Assembly (NCBI GenBank): GCA_001940755.1
Contig: MEHH01000031.1
Span: forward strand, 1 to 15,354
DNA length: 15,354 bases
From: Candidatus Heimdallarchaeota archaeon AB_125
GTDB taxonomy: Archaea > Asgardarchaeota > Heimdallarchaeia > Heimdallarchaeales > Heimdallarchaeaceae
Direction: 5' to 3'
Shown here: positions 1 to 7,079 of the stretch, one piece after another
How positions within the stretch are numbered: the stretch's first letter is position 1
Layout of the letters: each line of letters begins with the position of its first letter
Notes under the pieces: model-generated
Database searches by the model: none
What the model was told of the DNA's origin: nothing
The model's input: the letters and a program-made list of their open reading frames with translations, nothing else
Position numbers and translations under genes: made by a program

Positions 1-2
1 GT

Positions 3-896
3 GAAATATTGGATAACTATCTTTTCAGCAATTCTTATCTAGATGCAGATAAACTAAGCAAGAAGATTCAAATAAAAACAAAAGAAATCAAGGAATATTT
101 CTTTTCCAGACCTGAAGAATGGGGTTTTATAAAAGAAGGAAGTTCTTTATTTTTTGCCCACGAAATGATAAGAGGTAATCTCAATGATCTCCATGAATCA
201 TTCTGGAATTGGTACCTTAGAAATGTTCCAAGTTACAGTGATTTAGCTTGGGAGGAAGGAGCAGCTGTTGCTGATACATCAAGAATCAAAGTCATTCAGC
301 AACAAAAAATATTGGAAAGCAGTTTAGTAAAAACGTTCTCTGCAAGAATTGTTATTCTAGGAGAAGAAAAAACTGGAAAACAGTCTTTTGTTTATGCACT
401 AACTGGCGAATCACTTAATCGACCTGCACCAGGTGTTTTCTTTGGAAAACAAAATGGATCTATTGAAGATTTTAATATTGATTTTGAATATATTATTCTT
501 GACATTCCTCCTGATTCCCCTCATTGGATTTATGCAAAAGCAAGCTTTGGTGTGGTTCTAACCTATGATATAACTAATTTAGAAACCTATGGGAGATTAC
601 AGTATTGGTTAGATACTTTTCTTGAAACCTACTCGTATGATCTTTGTCCTCCTATCTTACTCTTGGGAACTAAGATTGATTTAATTGAGAAAAGTGAACT
701 TAATGAATTCAAAACTATTGCAGATCTTTTTAGAGAACAATTAGAATCAGAATATGGTACGATAGCAGTTAGTGAATTTGTTTCTCTTACAGAAGGTACA
801 AATGTTAAGAATACATTTCAGAATTTTGCAAAAATAATCCGTCAATGGTATCAAATAATAAAAGAGGAATATTCTAACGATAATCCTATAGTGTAA
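3..896 (+). CDS. Degenerate Ras/Rab-like small GTPase domain protein, 5' end cut by window edge
   Basis: The frame is open to the left edge, so the first in-window start (TTG at 9) need not be the true start and the N-terminus is probably missing. Numbering from that TTG, residues 1-110 are a mostly helical region I do not recognise. Residues 111-285 are a small GTPase domain. The P-loop is G118-EEKT-GKQ, with Gln where Ser/Thr should bind Mg. The switch I threonine appears to be Ala140. The G3 motif DxxGQ reads D165-IPP-D169, losing both Gly and Gln. The base-recognition motif TKID (221-224) is intact, and G5 is present only as S259-L-T. Nucleotide may therefore bind, but Mg-dependent hydrolysis by the usual mechanism looks lost, so I infer a pseudoGTPase, perhaps a scaffold or regulator. 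No lipidation cysteine is seen at the C-terminus. Confidence in the fold is good; the role is unknown. Confidence 0.8.
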   Translation, partial: EILDNYLFSNSYLDADKLSKKIQIKTKEIKEYFFSRPEEWGFIKEGSSLFFAHEMIRGNLNDLHESFWNWYLRNVPSYSDLAWEEGAAVADTSRIKVIQQQKILESSLVKTFSARIVILGEEKTGKQSFVYALTGESLNRPAPGVFFGKQNGSIEDFNIDFEYIILDIPPDSPHWIYAKASFGVVLTYDITNLETYGRLQYWLDTFLETYSYDLCPPILLLGTKIDLIEKSELNEFKTIADLFREQLESEYGTIAVSEFVSLTEGTNVKNTFQNFAKIIRQWYQIIKEEYSNDNPIV

Positions 897-978
897 TGAA
901 AAATATATGACAAATTAAGAAAAATATTAAATGTTCATCATATACCATTACTCAAAGAACCTGAAATGAGATTGATTA

Positions 979-2625
979 GTGAATAGAATGACGAATTTAA
1001 GAGACCTTGAAATTAGAAAAGTGCGTCTGAAATGGAAAAATAGTAAGAAATCAAGTAAAATTCTTGTTATTGTGTTTATTTCAATTCTTCTTTTTGCTAT
1101 TTCTCTCTATACTAAGAATCTTATCTCAGAATGGTACCACATGCAAAATGGATCAAGTTTTTACTGGTTCCATACTGATGGTGGTGTGGTTGTAAAAAAA
1201 TGGTATTTGGAGATGTATTCTGATGCCTCATATTATTACGAACCATACTTAGAATCTTTTCGTTATGAGAATTGGAACCCTTATGCAGGAGGAGAAAATG
1301 CACTTAATGGATATGCTTATGGGCCAATGTTCATTTACGGAATATACATCGTTTCTCTTTTTATTAGTTTGTTCTATCCTCAGCTCGAAATACCTGAAGT
1401 GGTTTCAGAATCAGTTAAATGGACACATCTTGTTTTTGATGCATTATCTATTGTTATGGTGTATTTGATTGTTATCATGTATAAATCCTTTAGAGATAAA
1501 ACAATGACGAAGCATTCACTGGGGATTTTATCAGCAGCTATTTTCTCAATGATACCGATTAATCTTCTCTATGTTGACTCTGCTTATCTTAATACTCCTC
1601 AAATGACGTTCTTTACACTGCTATGCTTATTATTATTCTTAAAGGGCAAGTACAAACTAACTGGTTTCTTTCTCTCAATTGCTTGGTTATCAAAACAGAT
1701 GCCCTTATTTTTACTAATCCCTTGGTTTCTGATAATTTGGAAAAAAGTAGATTTGAAAACCTCCTTTAGAGACTTTCTTTTTCCATTCTTAATCTCAACA
1801 ATAATTATCTCTCTTCCATGGATTTTTATGACGCCTATTGATTATGCTTGGAGGGTTTTTGGAACGGGAAAACCATTAACGGTTCTAGACTTTGATCATA
1901 CTTCACATACTGTCTCATTAGCACACAGTTTTCTGTTTCTTGGAAAGCCAAAACTGGCTATTTTCTATCATACTATTAATTCGTATATGGTACCTTTCAT
2001 TTTATTTTATGGATTAGCTGCAGTTTTTGCGTATTTTAATGGGAGAAAAATAGGTAATAATGAGAGTTACCAGATAATATTCACAACTTGGATAATTATC
2101 AATACTCATTTATTTATTTCAAGAGGGGTTTACAAATATTATAATGCGTTTATCACTCCTTTTGTTATACTTAGTCTTCTAACATTTTTGGAAGACAAAA
2201 GCACTATATTGATGAAAAGAATCAAACCAAGGAAATTTAAGCCTTTATCTGATTTAAAAGTTGAACTTTCTACTAGTAATGAAAATTATTCTTTAAGGGA
2301 TATAGACAGTGTTTCTTTTGTTGTCATAGGTTTTCTATTCATCTTAACAAACGTTCTTTTCTACTACTTTAGCTGGATTCTTATTACAAAATCAAGATAT
2401 TTGCACCCAATATTTCTGCTGATTTTGTTTGTGGTTATTAGCCTGTTGCTTTCACCATCAATTTATTACAGTTTATTTGATGGAAGAAATTATAAAATGA
2501 TACAAACAGATGTAATTGATATTTTTAACCAATCAAAAAATGGGATCAAAAAATTCTACTGGACTGTTTCTAATAAGGCAAATTATGGTTTTGAAAGGTT
2601 AAAAAGAAAGAAGCAAGAGATCTAA
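979..2625 (+). CDS. Multi-pass membrane protein, probable GT-C-fold glycosyltransferase
   Basis: A protein of about 548 residues with a basic N-terminus, a first membrane helix near residues 27-46, then a long polar, aromatic-rich loop (about 50-115) and roughly ten further hydrophobic segments. This matches GT-C glycosyltransferases (ArnT/PMT/PIG-M-like), which take a sugar from a lipid-phosphate donor and transfer it on the outer face of the membrane. Supporting motifs are acidic residues in the first loop (D67, D82), YGPM at 114-117, D200-SAYLNTPQ (200-208) and SKQMP (238-242), the last two resembling GT-C loop and helix motifs. The C-terminal part (about 410-548) has a polar stretch followed by three more helices and a basic tail. 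The start is GTG at 979; ATG at 988 is equally possible and neither has a clear Shine-Dalgarno. It may glycosylate surface proteins such as those encoded at 5784-11761 (inference). A non-catalytic membrane protein is the alternative. Confidence 0.6.
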   Translation: MNRMTNLRDLEIRKVRLKWKNSKKSSKILVIVFISILLFAISLYTKNLISEWYHMQNGSSFYWFHTDGGVVVKKWYLEMYSDASYYYEPYLESFRYENWNPYAGGENALNGYAYGPMFIYGIYIVSLFISLFYPQLEIPEVVSESVKWTHLVFDALSIVMVYLIVIMYKSFRDKTMTKHSLGILSAAIFSMIPINLLYVDSAYLNTPQMTFFTLLCLLLFLKGKYKLTGFFLSIAWLSKQMPLFLLIPWFLIIWKKVDLKTSFRDFLFPFLISTIIISLPWIFMTPIDYAWRVFGTGKPLTVLDFDHTSHTVSLAHSFLFLGKPKLAIFYHTINSYMVPFILFYGLAAVFAYFNGRKIGNNESYQIIFTTWIIINTHLFISRGVYKYYNAFITPFVILSLLTFLEDKSTILMKRIKPRKFKPLSDLKVELSTSNENYSLRDIDSVSFVVIGFLFILTNVLFYYFSWILITKSRYLHPIFLLILFVVISLLLSPSIYYSLFDGRNYKMIQTDVIDIFNQSKNGIKKFYWTVSNKANYGFERLKRKKQEI

Positions 2626-2702
2626 AGAAGTAAAATAGAAACAAAGATAGTTTTTGTTGTCCTTTAAATGGAATTCAAGAAGATACTTGCCCGAATCCTC
2701 AA

Positions 2703-2730
2703 AAGTTATAAACTACATTCCCTATATAAT
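2703..2730 (+). promoter_or_regulatory. Probable archaeal promoter for the pilin-like gene
   Basis: The gap after the GT-C gene holds two TATA-like boxes: AAAAGTTATAAA (about 2701-2712), with an A-rich BRE-like lead, and CTATATAAT (2722-2730). The second lies about 27-34 bases before the ATG at 2757, the spacing expected for a leaderless or nearly leaderless archaeal transcript. Called from sequence pattern only. Confidence 0.4.
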
Positions 2731-2756
2731 AGTCAAAGCAAAATCGAGTGCAGCAG

Positions 2757-3326
2757 ATGTTTCAAAAATTACGTAAGTCTACTAGAGGTGTTTCTGAGGT
2801 TGTTGCCACTGTTTTGATTATTTCTCTTGTTATTGCAGCAAGTGGAATTGCTGCAGGTGTGCTATTGAATGTTGACGTAGTGGATTTATTTGGTTACCTT
2901 GATACTCCTCAAGAGAAAGTTGTTAAGATAACAGTAGATATTCTTACAATTAATGACACAGATTTAGATGGTTCATCTGATACTATAATTTTCTACTTAT
3001 CGAATGACGCAGAATCTCCTACAATATATATCCAGGATTTTGATATACTACTTCCAACAGGTCAACCATTAGATGATTTGAATCCGTGGTTAATAGATTC
3101 AACATCGCAATTATGGAACGAAGAGTTTTCAGGTTTTACATTGCAGTATGGATTCATTAATGCGTCGTTTACTATTCAAGTAGATAGCTTGAACTTGAAT
3201 GATGGAGAAATTAGCAGTGGAGCTAGTTTCTATATAATCATAGATTACGCCTACTTATCAGAATTGGGAGGAAAGCTAAGAAAAATATCAGCTTTTCATC
3301 AAAGTTCCTTATTAGTTGCACCTTAA
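2757..3326 (+). CDS. Secreted pilin-like protein with archaeal type IV pilin N-terminal segment
   Basis: A protein of 189 residues from ATG 2757; GTG at 2748 would add three residues, but the ATG fits the leaderless promoter better. The N-terminus is a short basic leader ending KSTRG, followed by VSEVVATVLIISLVIAASG, a hydrophobic helix. This resembles the archaeal class III signal peptide and type IV pilin N-terminal domain (the 'GVSPVIATVLLI' pattern), which a PilD/PibD-like peptidase cuts just after the glycine. Residues 50-189 look beta-rich and contain an Asp-rich loop NDTDLDGSSD and NxS/T sites, as in an exported adhesin-like head. It may be a pilus subunit or a membrane-anchored pseudopilin. 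No assembly ATPase (PilB/FlaI) or platform protein gene is in the window, so the machinery must be elsewhere. The stop lies about 90 bp before the M20 peptidase start. Confidence 0.7.
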   Translation: MFQKLRKSTRGVSEVVATVLIISLVIAASGIAAGVLLNVDVVDLFGYLDTPQEKVVKITVDILTINDTDLDGSSDTIIFYLSNDAESPTIYIQDFDILLPTGQPLDDLNPWLIDSTSQLWNEEFSGFTLQYGFINASFTIQVDSLNLNDGEISSGASFYIIIDYAYLSELGGKLRKISAFHQSSLLVAP

Positions 3327-3361
3327 ATTCTATAAGAAGTTAATCCATTTACATTTTGTTA

Positions 3362-3411
3362 GAGAAATTTATTTAATTATACGATCAAAAAAAAACACAG
3401 AAGATGAGGAG
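3362..3411 (+). promoter_or_regulatory. Promoter and ribosome binding site deciding a TTG start
   Basis: A TATA-like stretch ATTTATTTAA at about 3367-3376 with an A-rich lead, then a Shine-Dalgarno GAGGAG at 3406-3411, six bases before TTG 3418. This indicates that the peptidase has its own promoter and starts at 3418, not at the earlier in-frame TTG 3316, which lies inside the upstream gene. Confidence 0.5.
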
Positions 3412-3417
3412 AACTAT

Positions 3418-4740
3418 TTGGTATCGTATATAGAGCTTTTAAAGAAGTTAGTTTCTTTTCCAACAGTAAATAACCCAATTGAAAACAAGATTCCTTCTAA
3501 TGAAATTCTACTTTATATTGGGGAAGAGATTTTGAAACCTTTAGGTTATCAAAATATGTTCTATGAGATAAATGATTATTCGTCTCTGATTTCATATCTT
3601 AATAGAGGTTCTCCAAAAATTTTATTTCTAGGTCATTGTGATGTTGTACCAGAAGGACTAGATTGGGAAACAGATCCGTTTGAGTTGACGATAAAAGGTG
3701 AAAGAGCCTATGGTAGAGGAACCGCAGATATGAAAGGAGCGGTTTCAACTATGCTGAGTTTAGCTAAAGATTTTGCAGATGCTGAGAAGGGATCTATTAT
3801 TTATCTTCTCAATCTTGATGAAGAATCAGGTGGAGTTTATGGTGCTGGGAAGGTGTTTGAATACCTAAATAAACACGACCTAGTTCCTGATTTTGTAATT
3901 AATGGAGATGCTAATGGTCTTCAAGTAGTTAATAAGAGAAGGAACTCTTTTGTAGCCAATCTTAAGTTAAGAAAAACTCTGAATAAGGTAAGTGGAAGAA
4001 AGAATAACAGAATTTTTACCACAAAAATTGCTGGTAATAGAACAATGCATGCTGCATATTTCATGAAGGACATTGATACTCACTGTGTGGACAAAGCCTC
4101 TAATTTTTTAAGAAAAAACAACTATATGGTTCAATCATTGAAAGGTAATTTTGTTAAGAATAATGTTCTTCCATCAGAGATTAGAATCGAATATATCATT
4201 CCAGATGAGAAAAGTAATCAAGAATATGAATATGATGAAAATCTAACGAAGTTTATACATTCAGCTTATACACTTAAGGACGTAGATATCCCCTCAGATC
4301 CAAGTGATTATGGGATAAATCTTACATTTAACTATTATAGAGATGAGGAAGAACATCATCTTTGTCAACTGGATTTAAGAATTATGAGCAAATCAATGGA
4401 TGATGTTCAAAAATATTTTGAGAAATTTATTAATGATTCAGCAATAGATGCTGTGATTGAGACAAAGGGAAGCACAAGTCCAGTTCATACAGATAAAGAT
4501 TCAAAGCTAGTAAAAATCAGCTTAAAAGTTGCTAAAGAAATGGGACTTTCTCATTATCCTATAGAAATGGGAGGGGCAACAGATTCTAGATGGTTCAGTG
4601 CTAGAGGGATACCTTCTATTGAATTTGGTCCTCTTGGAGGAAATGTTCATGGTTCAAATGAATATGTAGAATTATCTAGTCTAGAAGTTATAAGAAAGTT
4701 TTACCTGAGATTATTTAGTAGTTTACTAGTAGCTGATTGA
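3418..4740 (+). CDS. M20-family zinc peptidase / amidohydrolase (ArgE/DapE/ACY1-like)
   Basis: A cytosolic dinuclear zinc hydrolase of 440 residues, a usual length for M20. The metal and catalytic set is complete: H73 and D75 in GHCDVVP, bridging D104 in GRGTADMKG, the E135-E136 pair in LDEESGG, D164 in INGDAN, and H411 in GPLGGNVHGSNE. The central dimerisation domain lies at about 175-350. The chain opens with SYIELLKKLVSFPTVNN, the standard family start, which together with the GAGGAG site supports TTG 3418. Family members remove acyl or succinyl groups from amino acids (ArgE, DapE) or act as di- or carboxypeptidases; the substrate cannot be read from these motifs. There is no signal peptide. 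It has its own promoter after the pilin-like gene and a separate one follows for the GTPase, so operon membership is weak. DapE or LysK-type lysine/arginine synthesis is possible, but no pathway partner is adjacent. Confidence 0.9.
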   Translation: MVSYIELLKKLVSFPTVNNPIENKIPSNEILLYIGEEILKPLGYQNMFYEINDYSSLISYLNRGSPKILFLGHCDVVPEGLDWETDPFELTIKGERAYGRGTADMKGAVSTMLSLAKDFADAEKGSIIYLLNLDEESGGVYGAGKVFEYLNKHDLVPDFVINGDANGLQVVNKRRNSFVANLKLRKTLNKVSGRKNNRIFTTKIAGNRTMHAAYFMKDIDTHCVDKASNFLRKNNYMVQSLKGNFVKNNVLPSEIRIEYIIPDEKSNQEYEYDENLTKFIHSAYTLKDVDIPSDPSDYGINLTFNYYRDEEEHHLCQLDLRIMSKSMDDVQKYFEKFINDSAIDAVIETKGSTSPVHTDKDSKLVKISLKVAKEMGLSHYPIEMGGATDSRWFSARGIPSIEFGPLGGNVHGSNEYVELSSLEVIRKFYLRLFSSLLVAD

Positions 4741-4763
4741 GATTTTAATGAATTGATTTCAGT

Positions 4764-4776
4764 TCAATTTATATAT
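4764..4776 (+). promoter_or_regulatory. Probable TATA box for the Rab-like GTPase gene
   Basis: TTCAATTTATATAT (about 4763-4776) fits the archaeal BRE/TATA pattern. A start of transcription near 4798-4802 would leave a leader of about 40 bases carrying the weak Shine-Dalgarno AAGGTAGGG just before ATG 4838. Confidence 0.45.
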
Positions 4777-4837
4777 CTGCAGATTACATACTTCAAAAGA
4801 ATTAAAATCTGGTAAAGAAAAACAAGGTAGGGATAGT

Positions 4838-5584
4838 ATGTCACTTGAACCCAAAAGAGCATATAAAATTGTTTTAATTGGTGATCCAGAGGTAGGTAAA
4901 ACTTCGATTCGAAGAAAATATATGGGAAAATCATTTAGAGCTGATTATCTTAAAACTCTTGGTGCTGACTTTGCTGCTCAAAAAGTGAATGTAGAGGGTG
5001 AATCAGTACTTTTAACCATATGGGATCTTGCAGGACAGTCAATATTCCATGGGATGAGATCATCTTTCTATCATGGCTGTAAATGTGCACTTGTAGTTTT
5101 TGATGTAACTAATCCTAAATCACTTGAAAATTGTCATAAATGGGCTCAGGAAGCAGCAAACTATGCTAAAAACTCTATCAAAAATATTTATCTTATTGGA
5201 AATAAAATTGATCTTGAAGACGATAGATTAATACAACCCGAAGATATAGAGAATGTTGCCCAACTCTTCAGAGAATCTTTGAGCTTTCCTGTTGAATTAT
5301 ATGAAACATCAGCACTCACTGGAGAAAATATTATTGAGCTCTTTGAAAATATGAGTAGAAGATTAATCATTGGGGATGATAAAAAAGATGAACAACTGGA
5401 AGTTCAATCATTTGATAAAGTTACTGAAGATAAAAAAGAATCCTTAGCTAAAGCAACAGATGAAGAAGAATCTGTAGGAAAAGTTGTTCAGATGCTTCAA
5501 GAACTCGAAAACAAAATCACAACCCTCCATAATGATTTGAATGAAGTAAAGAAAACAATCAATGACCTGACAAATAAAGATTAA
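4838..5584 (+). CDS. Rab/Ras-superfamily small GTPase with C-terminal coiled coil
   Basis: A protein of 248 residues. The GTPase domain (about 9-178) has all five motifs: P-loop GDPEVGKTS, switch I threonine in KTLGADF, G3 WDLAGQ with the catalytic Gln, G4 GNKID and G5 ETSAL. It should bind GTP and hydrolyse it. The Ras Gly12 position is Pro. The tail (about 180-248) is unusual: an acidic/lysine-rich linker, then heptad-patterned VGKVVQMLQELENKI and LNEVKKTINDL, a predicted coiled coil. There is no C-terminal cysteine or CAAX/CC box, so eukaryote-type prenylation is unlikely. Membrane or partner recruitment may use the coiled coil instead (inference). Eukaryote-like GTPases of this kind are expanded in Asgard archaea, which is the main taxonomic clue here. 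ATG 4838 follows AAGGTAGGG. An oligo-T terminator lies about 75 bp downstream. Confidence 0.93.
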   Translation: MSLEPKRAYKIVLIGDPEVGKTSIRRKYMGKSFRADYLKTLGADFAAQKVNVEGESVLLTIWDLAGQSIFHGMRSSFYHGCKCALVVFDVTNPKSLENCHKWAQEAANYAKNSIKNIYLIGNKIDLEDDRLIQPEDIENVAQLFRESLSFPVELYETSALTGENIIELFENMSRRLIIGDDKKDEQLEVQSFDKVTEDKKESLAKATDEEESVGKVVQMLQELENKITTLHNDLNEVKKTINDLTNKD

Positions 5585-5658
5585 GAAGAATTTTAAGGCA
5601 ATAGAATTCTGTTTAAACCGTATATTCAAGTTTTGCCATTTTCTCTTTCAAATTTGAT

Positions 5659-5671
5659 CCATTTTTTTTCA
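5659..5671 (+). terminator. Oligo-T terminator after the GTPase gene
   Basis: A run of eight T (5662-5669), preceded by the T-rich tract CCATTTTCTCTTTC, lies about 75 bases past the GTPase stop. Intrinsic termination in archaea uses such U-tracts, often without a strong hairpin. Confidence 0.45.
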
Positions 5672-5703
5672 TTTAGGCTTGTTACACTTAGTATACTAAT
5701 AGT

Positions 5704-5731
5704 AATTATATAATGCATAATACTTTTATAG
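5704..5731 (+). promoter_or_regulatory. Promoter candidates for the surface-protein operon
   Basis: Two TATA-like boxes, AATTATATAAT (about 5704-5714) and ACTTTTATAGA (5722-5732), stand upstream of ATG 5784. The first would start transcription near 5740 and leave a leader of about 45 bases containing the hairpin at 5753-5768. The second would start it near the hairpin itself. Confidence 0.4.
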
Positions 5732-5752
5732 AATGCAAAAAATGGTAAATTA

Positions 5753-5775
5753 GCTTACAAGAGTAAGCAAGGTGA
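5753..5775 (+). promoter_or_regulatory. Leader hairpin abutting a strong Shine-Dalgarno
   Basis: A perfect inverted repeat GCTTAC (5753-5758), loop AAGA, GTAAGC (5763-5768) is followed with no gap by AAGGTGA (5769-5775), a good match to the archaeal Shine-Dalgarno, eight bases from ATG 5784. In RNA this is a 6-bp stem with a tetraloop next to the ribosome site. As DNA it could be an operator. Which of the two applies cannot be told from sequence. Confidence 0.45.
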
Positions 5776-5783
5776 AATAAAAA

Positions 5784-7061
5784 ATGAATAAGAAAGGACT
5801 AATTTTGATTTTCCTTTTTGTAGTATCTACTGTAGGTTTTGTTGCACTTTCAAATGCAGCTACTGACAGCAAAGTAGAAGTCACAGTCAACTATATACCA
5901 ACAAATTATATTGAAATGGGATATTGTTGGGTTGAATTTGACCAAAGATTTATAGACGATAATACTGTCGTCGGTCAAAACGATGATATCTACTTCTCGT
6001 TCTCATACGATGTTGCAATAGAAGCATGGGGATGGGGTGGTAGTGCCGGCGCTGACGTATATGGCGGCGGTGTTCAACCAAATGATTGGTTCTACTGTGA
6101 TGAAAACAACGTAACCGAAGGATACGAAGGAAATGTCAAATATAATGAAACCAGATTTGCTGGAATGATTGATGTTATACTAGATGGGTATGATATGGGT
6201 ATGAGCAACTGGGGTCTAAGAGATCATCTTGGAACATATCAAGAAATTGTATTACAACTAGATGTAGGATGGCATTATTTAACCATTTCAGCCGCTGAAC
6301 TTGTTTCAGATGCAAACCACACTGAATGGCGCTGGGATTATGCTACTGATGAAAAGAAATTTTATGTCGGAGAAAACAAGGATGTTATCCCAACATCATT
6401 AGCACTTGCATACTTCAATAATGTAGATGTATCAAAAACAGCTGTTCTATCTGAAGATCTACCTTTAAATGGATATGAAATAACTGGATTTTTAGACAAC
6501 CCAAGACCAATTGCAGAAACAAACGTTACATTGCAAGATCAAACACAATTAGTTTTAGGTGTTGAAGGATCTGAGGTAACCAATGACATACATGCTATTT
6601 ACTACGCATCAGATACAACTGACATAGATTTAGTTTCGTCAGGAGCTGGAGCTATTTACAACGATGTCAATGAAATGGGACCACATACAACAATGTGGAG
6701 AGTGAATAACCAACCAGCACTAATGTGGAATGGATCAGCTTATCTTGATGCATCTGGCGTATCTTACAACGAAACTTCAGCAGCATACGAGAATAACATT
6801 GGACTTGTATCTGATAGTAATATTTTGCACGGTCTATACTATGGACAGAACTACATATACTTCACTGTATATGGAATGGCTATAGATGACTTAGGACTAT
6901 ATTATGGATTCCCAGTACCAAGAATAGTAACCGACGTAGCAATATTCAGCTTATGGATAGGACCCCAACCTGAATCAACAGGTTTGAACTTCGGCATACT
7001 TATAAGTGTCTCAATACTTGGGCTAGCAGCCGCACTATATTTTGTGCGACGTAGAAAATAA
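5784..7061 (+). CDS. Secreted, membrane-anchored surface protein of unknown fold
   Basis: A 425-residue protein with a clear N-terminal signal peptide (MNKKG, hydrophobic to about residue 23, likely cut after SNA-A). A C-terminal hydrophobic helix (about 403-421) followed by VRRRK would anchor it with the bulk outside the cell. The ectodomain is acidic and rich in Trp, Tyr, Gly and Asn, and has at least six NxS/T sequons (for example NVT, NET, NHT, NGS), so it is probably N-glycosylated and beta-rich. I recognise no domain. It is the first gene of a tight pair with the solute-binding protein: the stop at 7061 is 18 bp before the next ATG, and both genes have matching AGGTGA ribosome sites. 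The strong ribosome site and more C-ending codons than neighbouring genes suggest high expression. It may be an S-layer-like or receptor-partner protein; the function is not established. Confidence 0.85.
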   Translation: MNKKGLILIFLFVVSTVGFVALSNAATDSKVEVTVNYIPTNYIEMGYCWVEFDQRFIDDNTVVGQNDDIYFSFSYDVAIEAWGWGGSAGADVYGGGVQPNDWFYCDENNVTEGYEGNVKYNETRFAGMIDVILDGYDMGMSNWGLRDHLGTYQEIVLQLDVGWHYLTISAAELVSDANHTEWRWDYATDEKKFYVGENKDVIPTSLALAYFNNVDVSKTAVLSEDLPLNGYEITGFLDNPRPIAETNVTLQDQTQLVLGVEGSEVTNDIHAIYYASDTTDIDLVSSGAGAIYNDVNEMGPHTTMWRVNNQPALMWNGSAYLDASGVSYNETSAAYENNIGLVSDSNILHGLYYGQNYIYFTVYGMAIDDLGLYYGFPVPRIVTDVAIFSLWIGPQPESTGLNFGILISVSILGLAAALYFVRRRK

Positions 7062-7079
7062 AATTAGGTGAGCTTAAAA

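Noticed and set aside
1121..1303. Small antisense frames inside larger genes (also 5188-5370, 8408-8632, 11952-12155, 12411-12626, 12958-13203)
   Set aside because: They lie wholly or mostly opposite genes with clear family motifs or membrane topology, have no ribosome site or recognisable product, and read as shadows of the real frame.
1265..1468. A 67-residue plus-strand frame inside the GT-C-like gene
   Set aside because: It is out of frame with a well-supported membrane protein and its hydrophobicity is a frame-shifted echo of that gene.
3316..3417. An upstream extension of the M20 peptidase from TTG 3316
   Set aside because: It overlaps the end of the pilin-like gene, its residues do not match the family start, and TTG 3418 has a well-spaced GAGGAG site and the usual M20 opening residues.
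7068..7079. GTG 7068 as start of the solute-binding protein
   Set aside because: The GTG lies within the AGGTGA ribosome site that serves ATG 7080, and MKKK at 7080 is a better signal peptide start.
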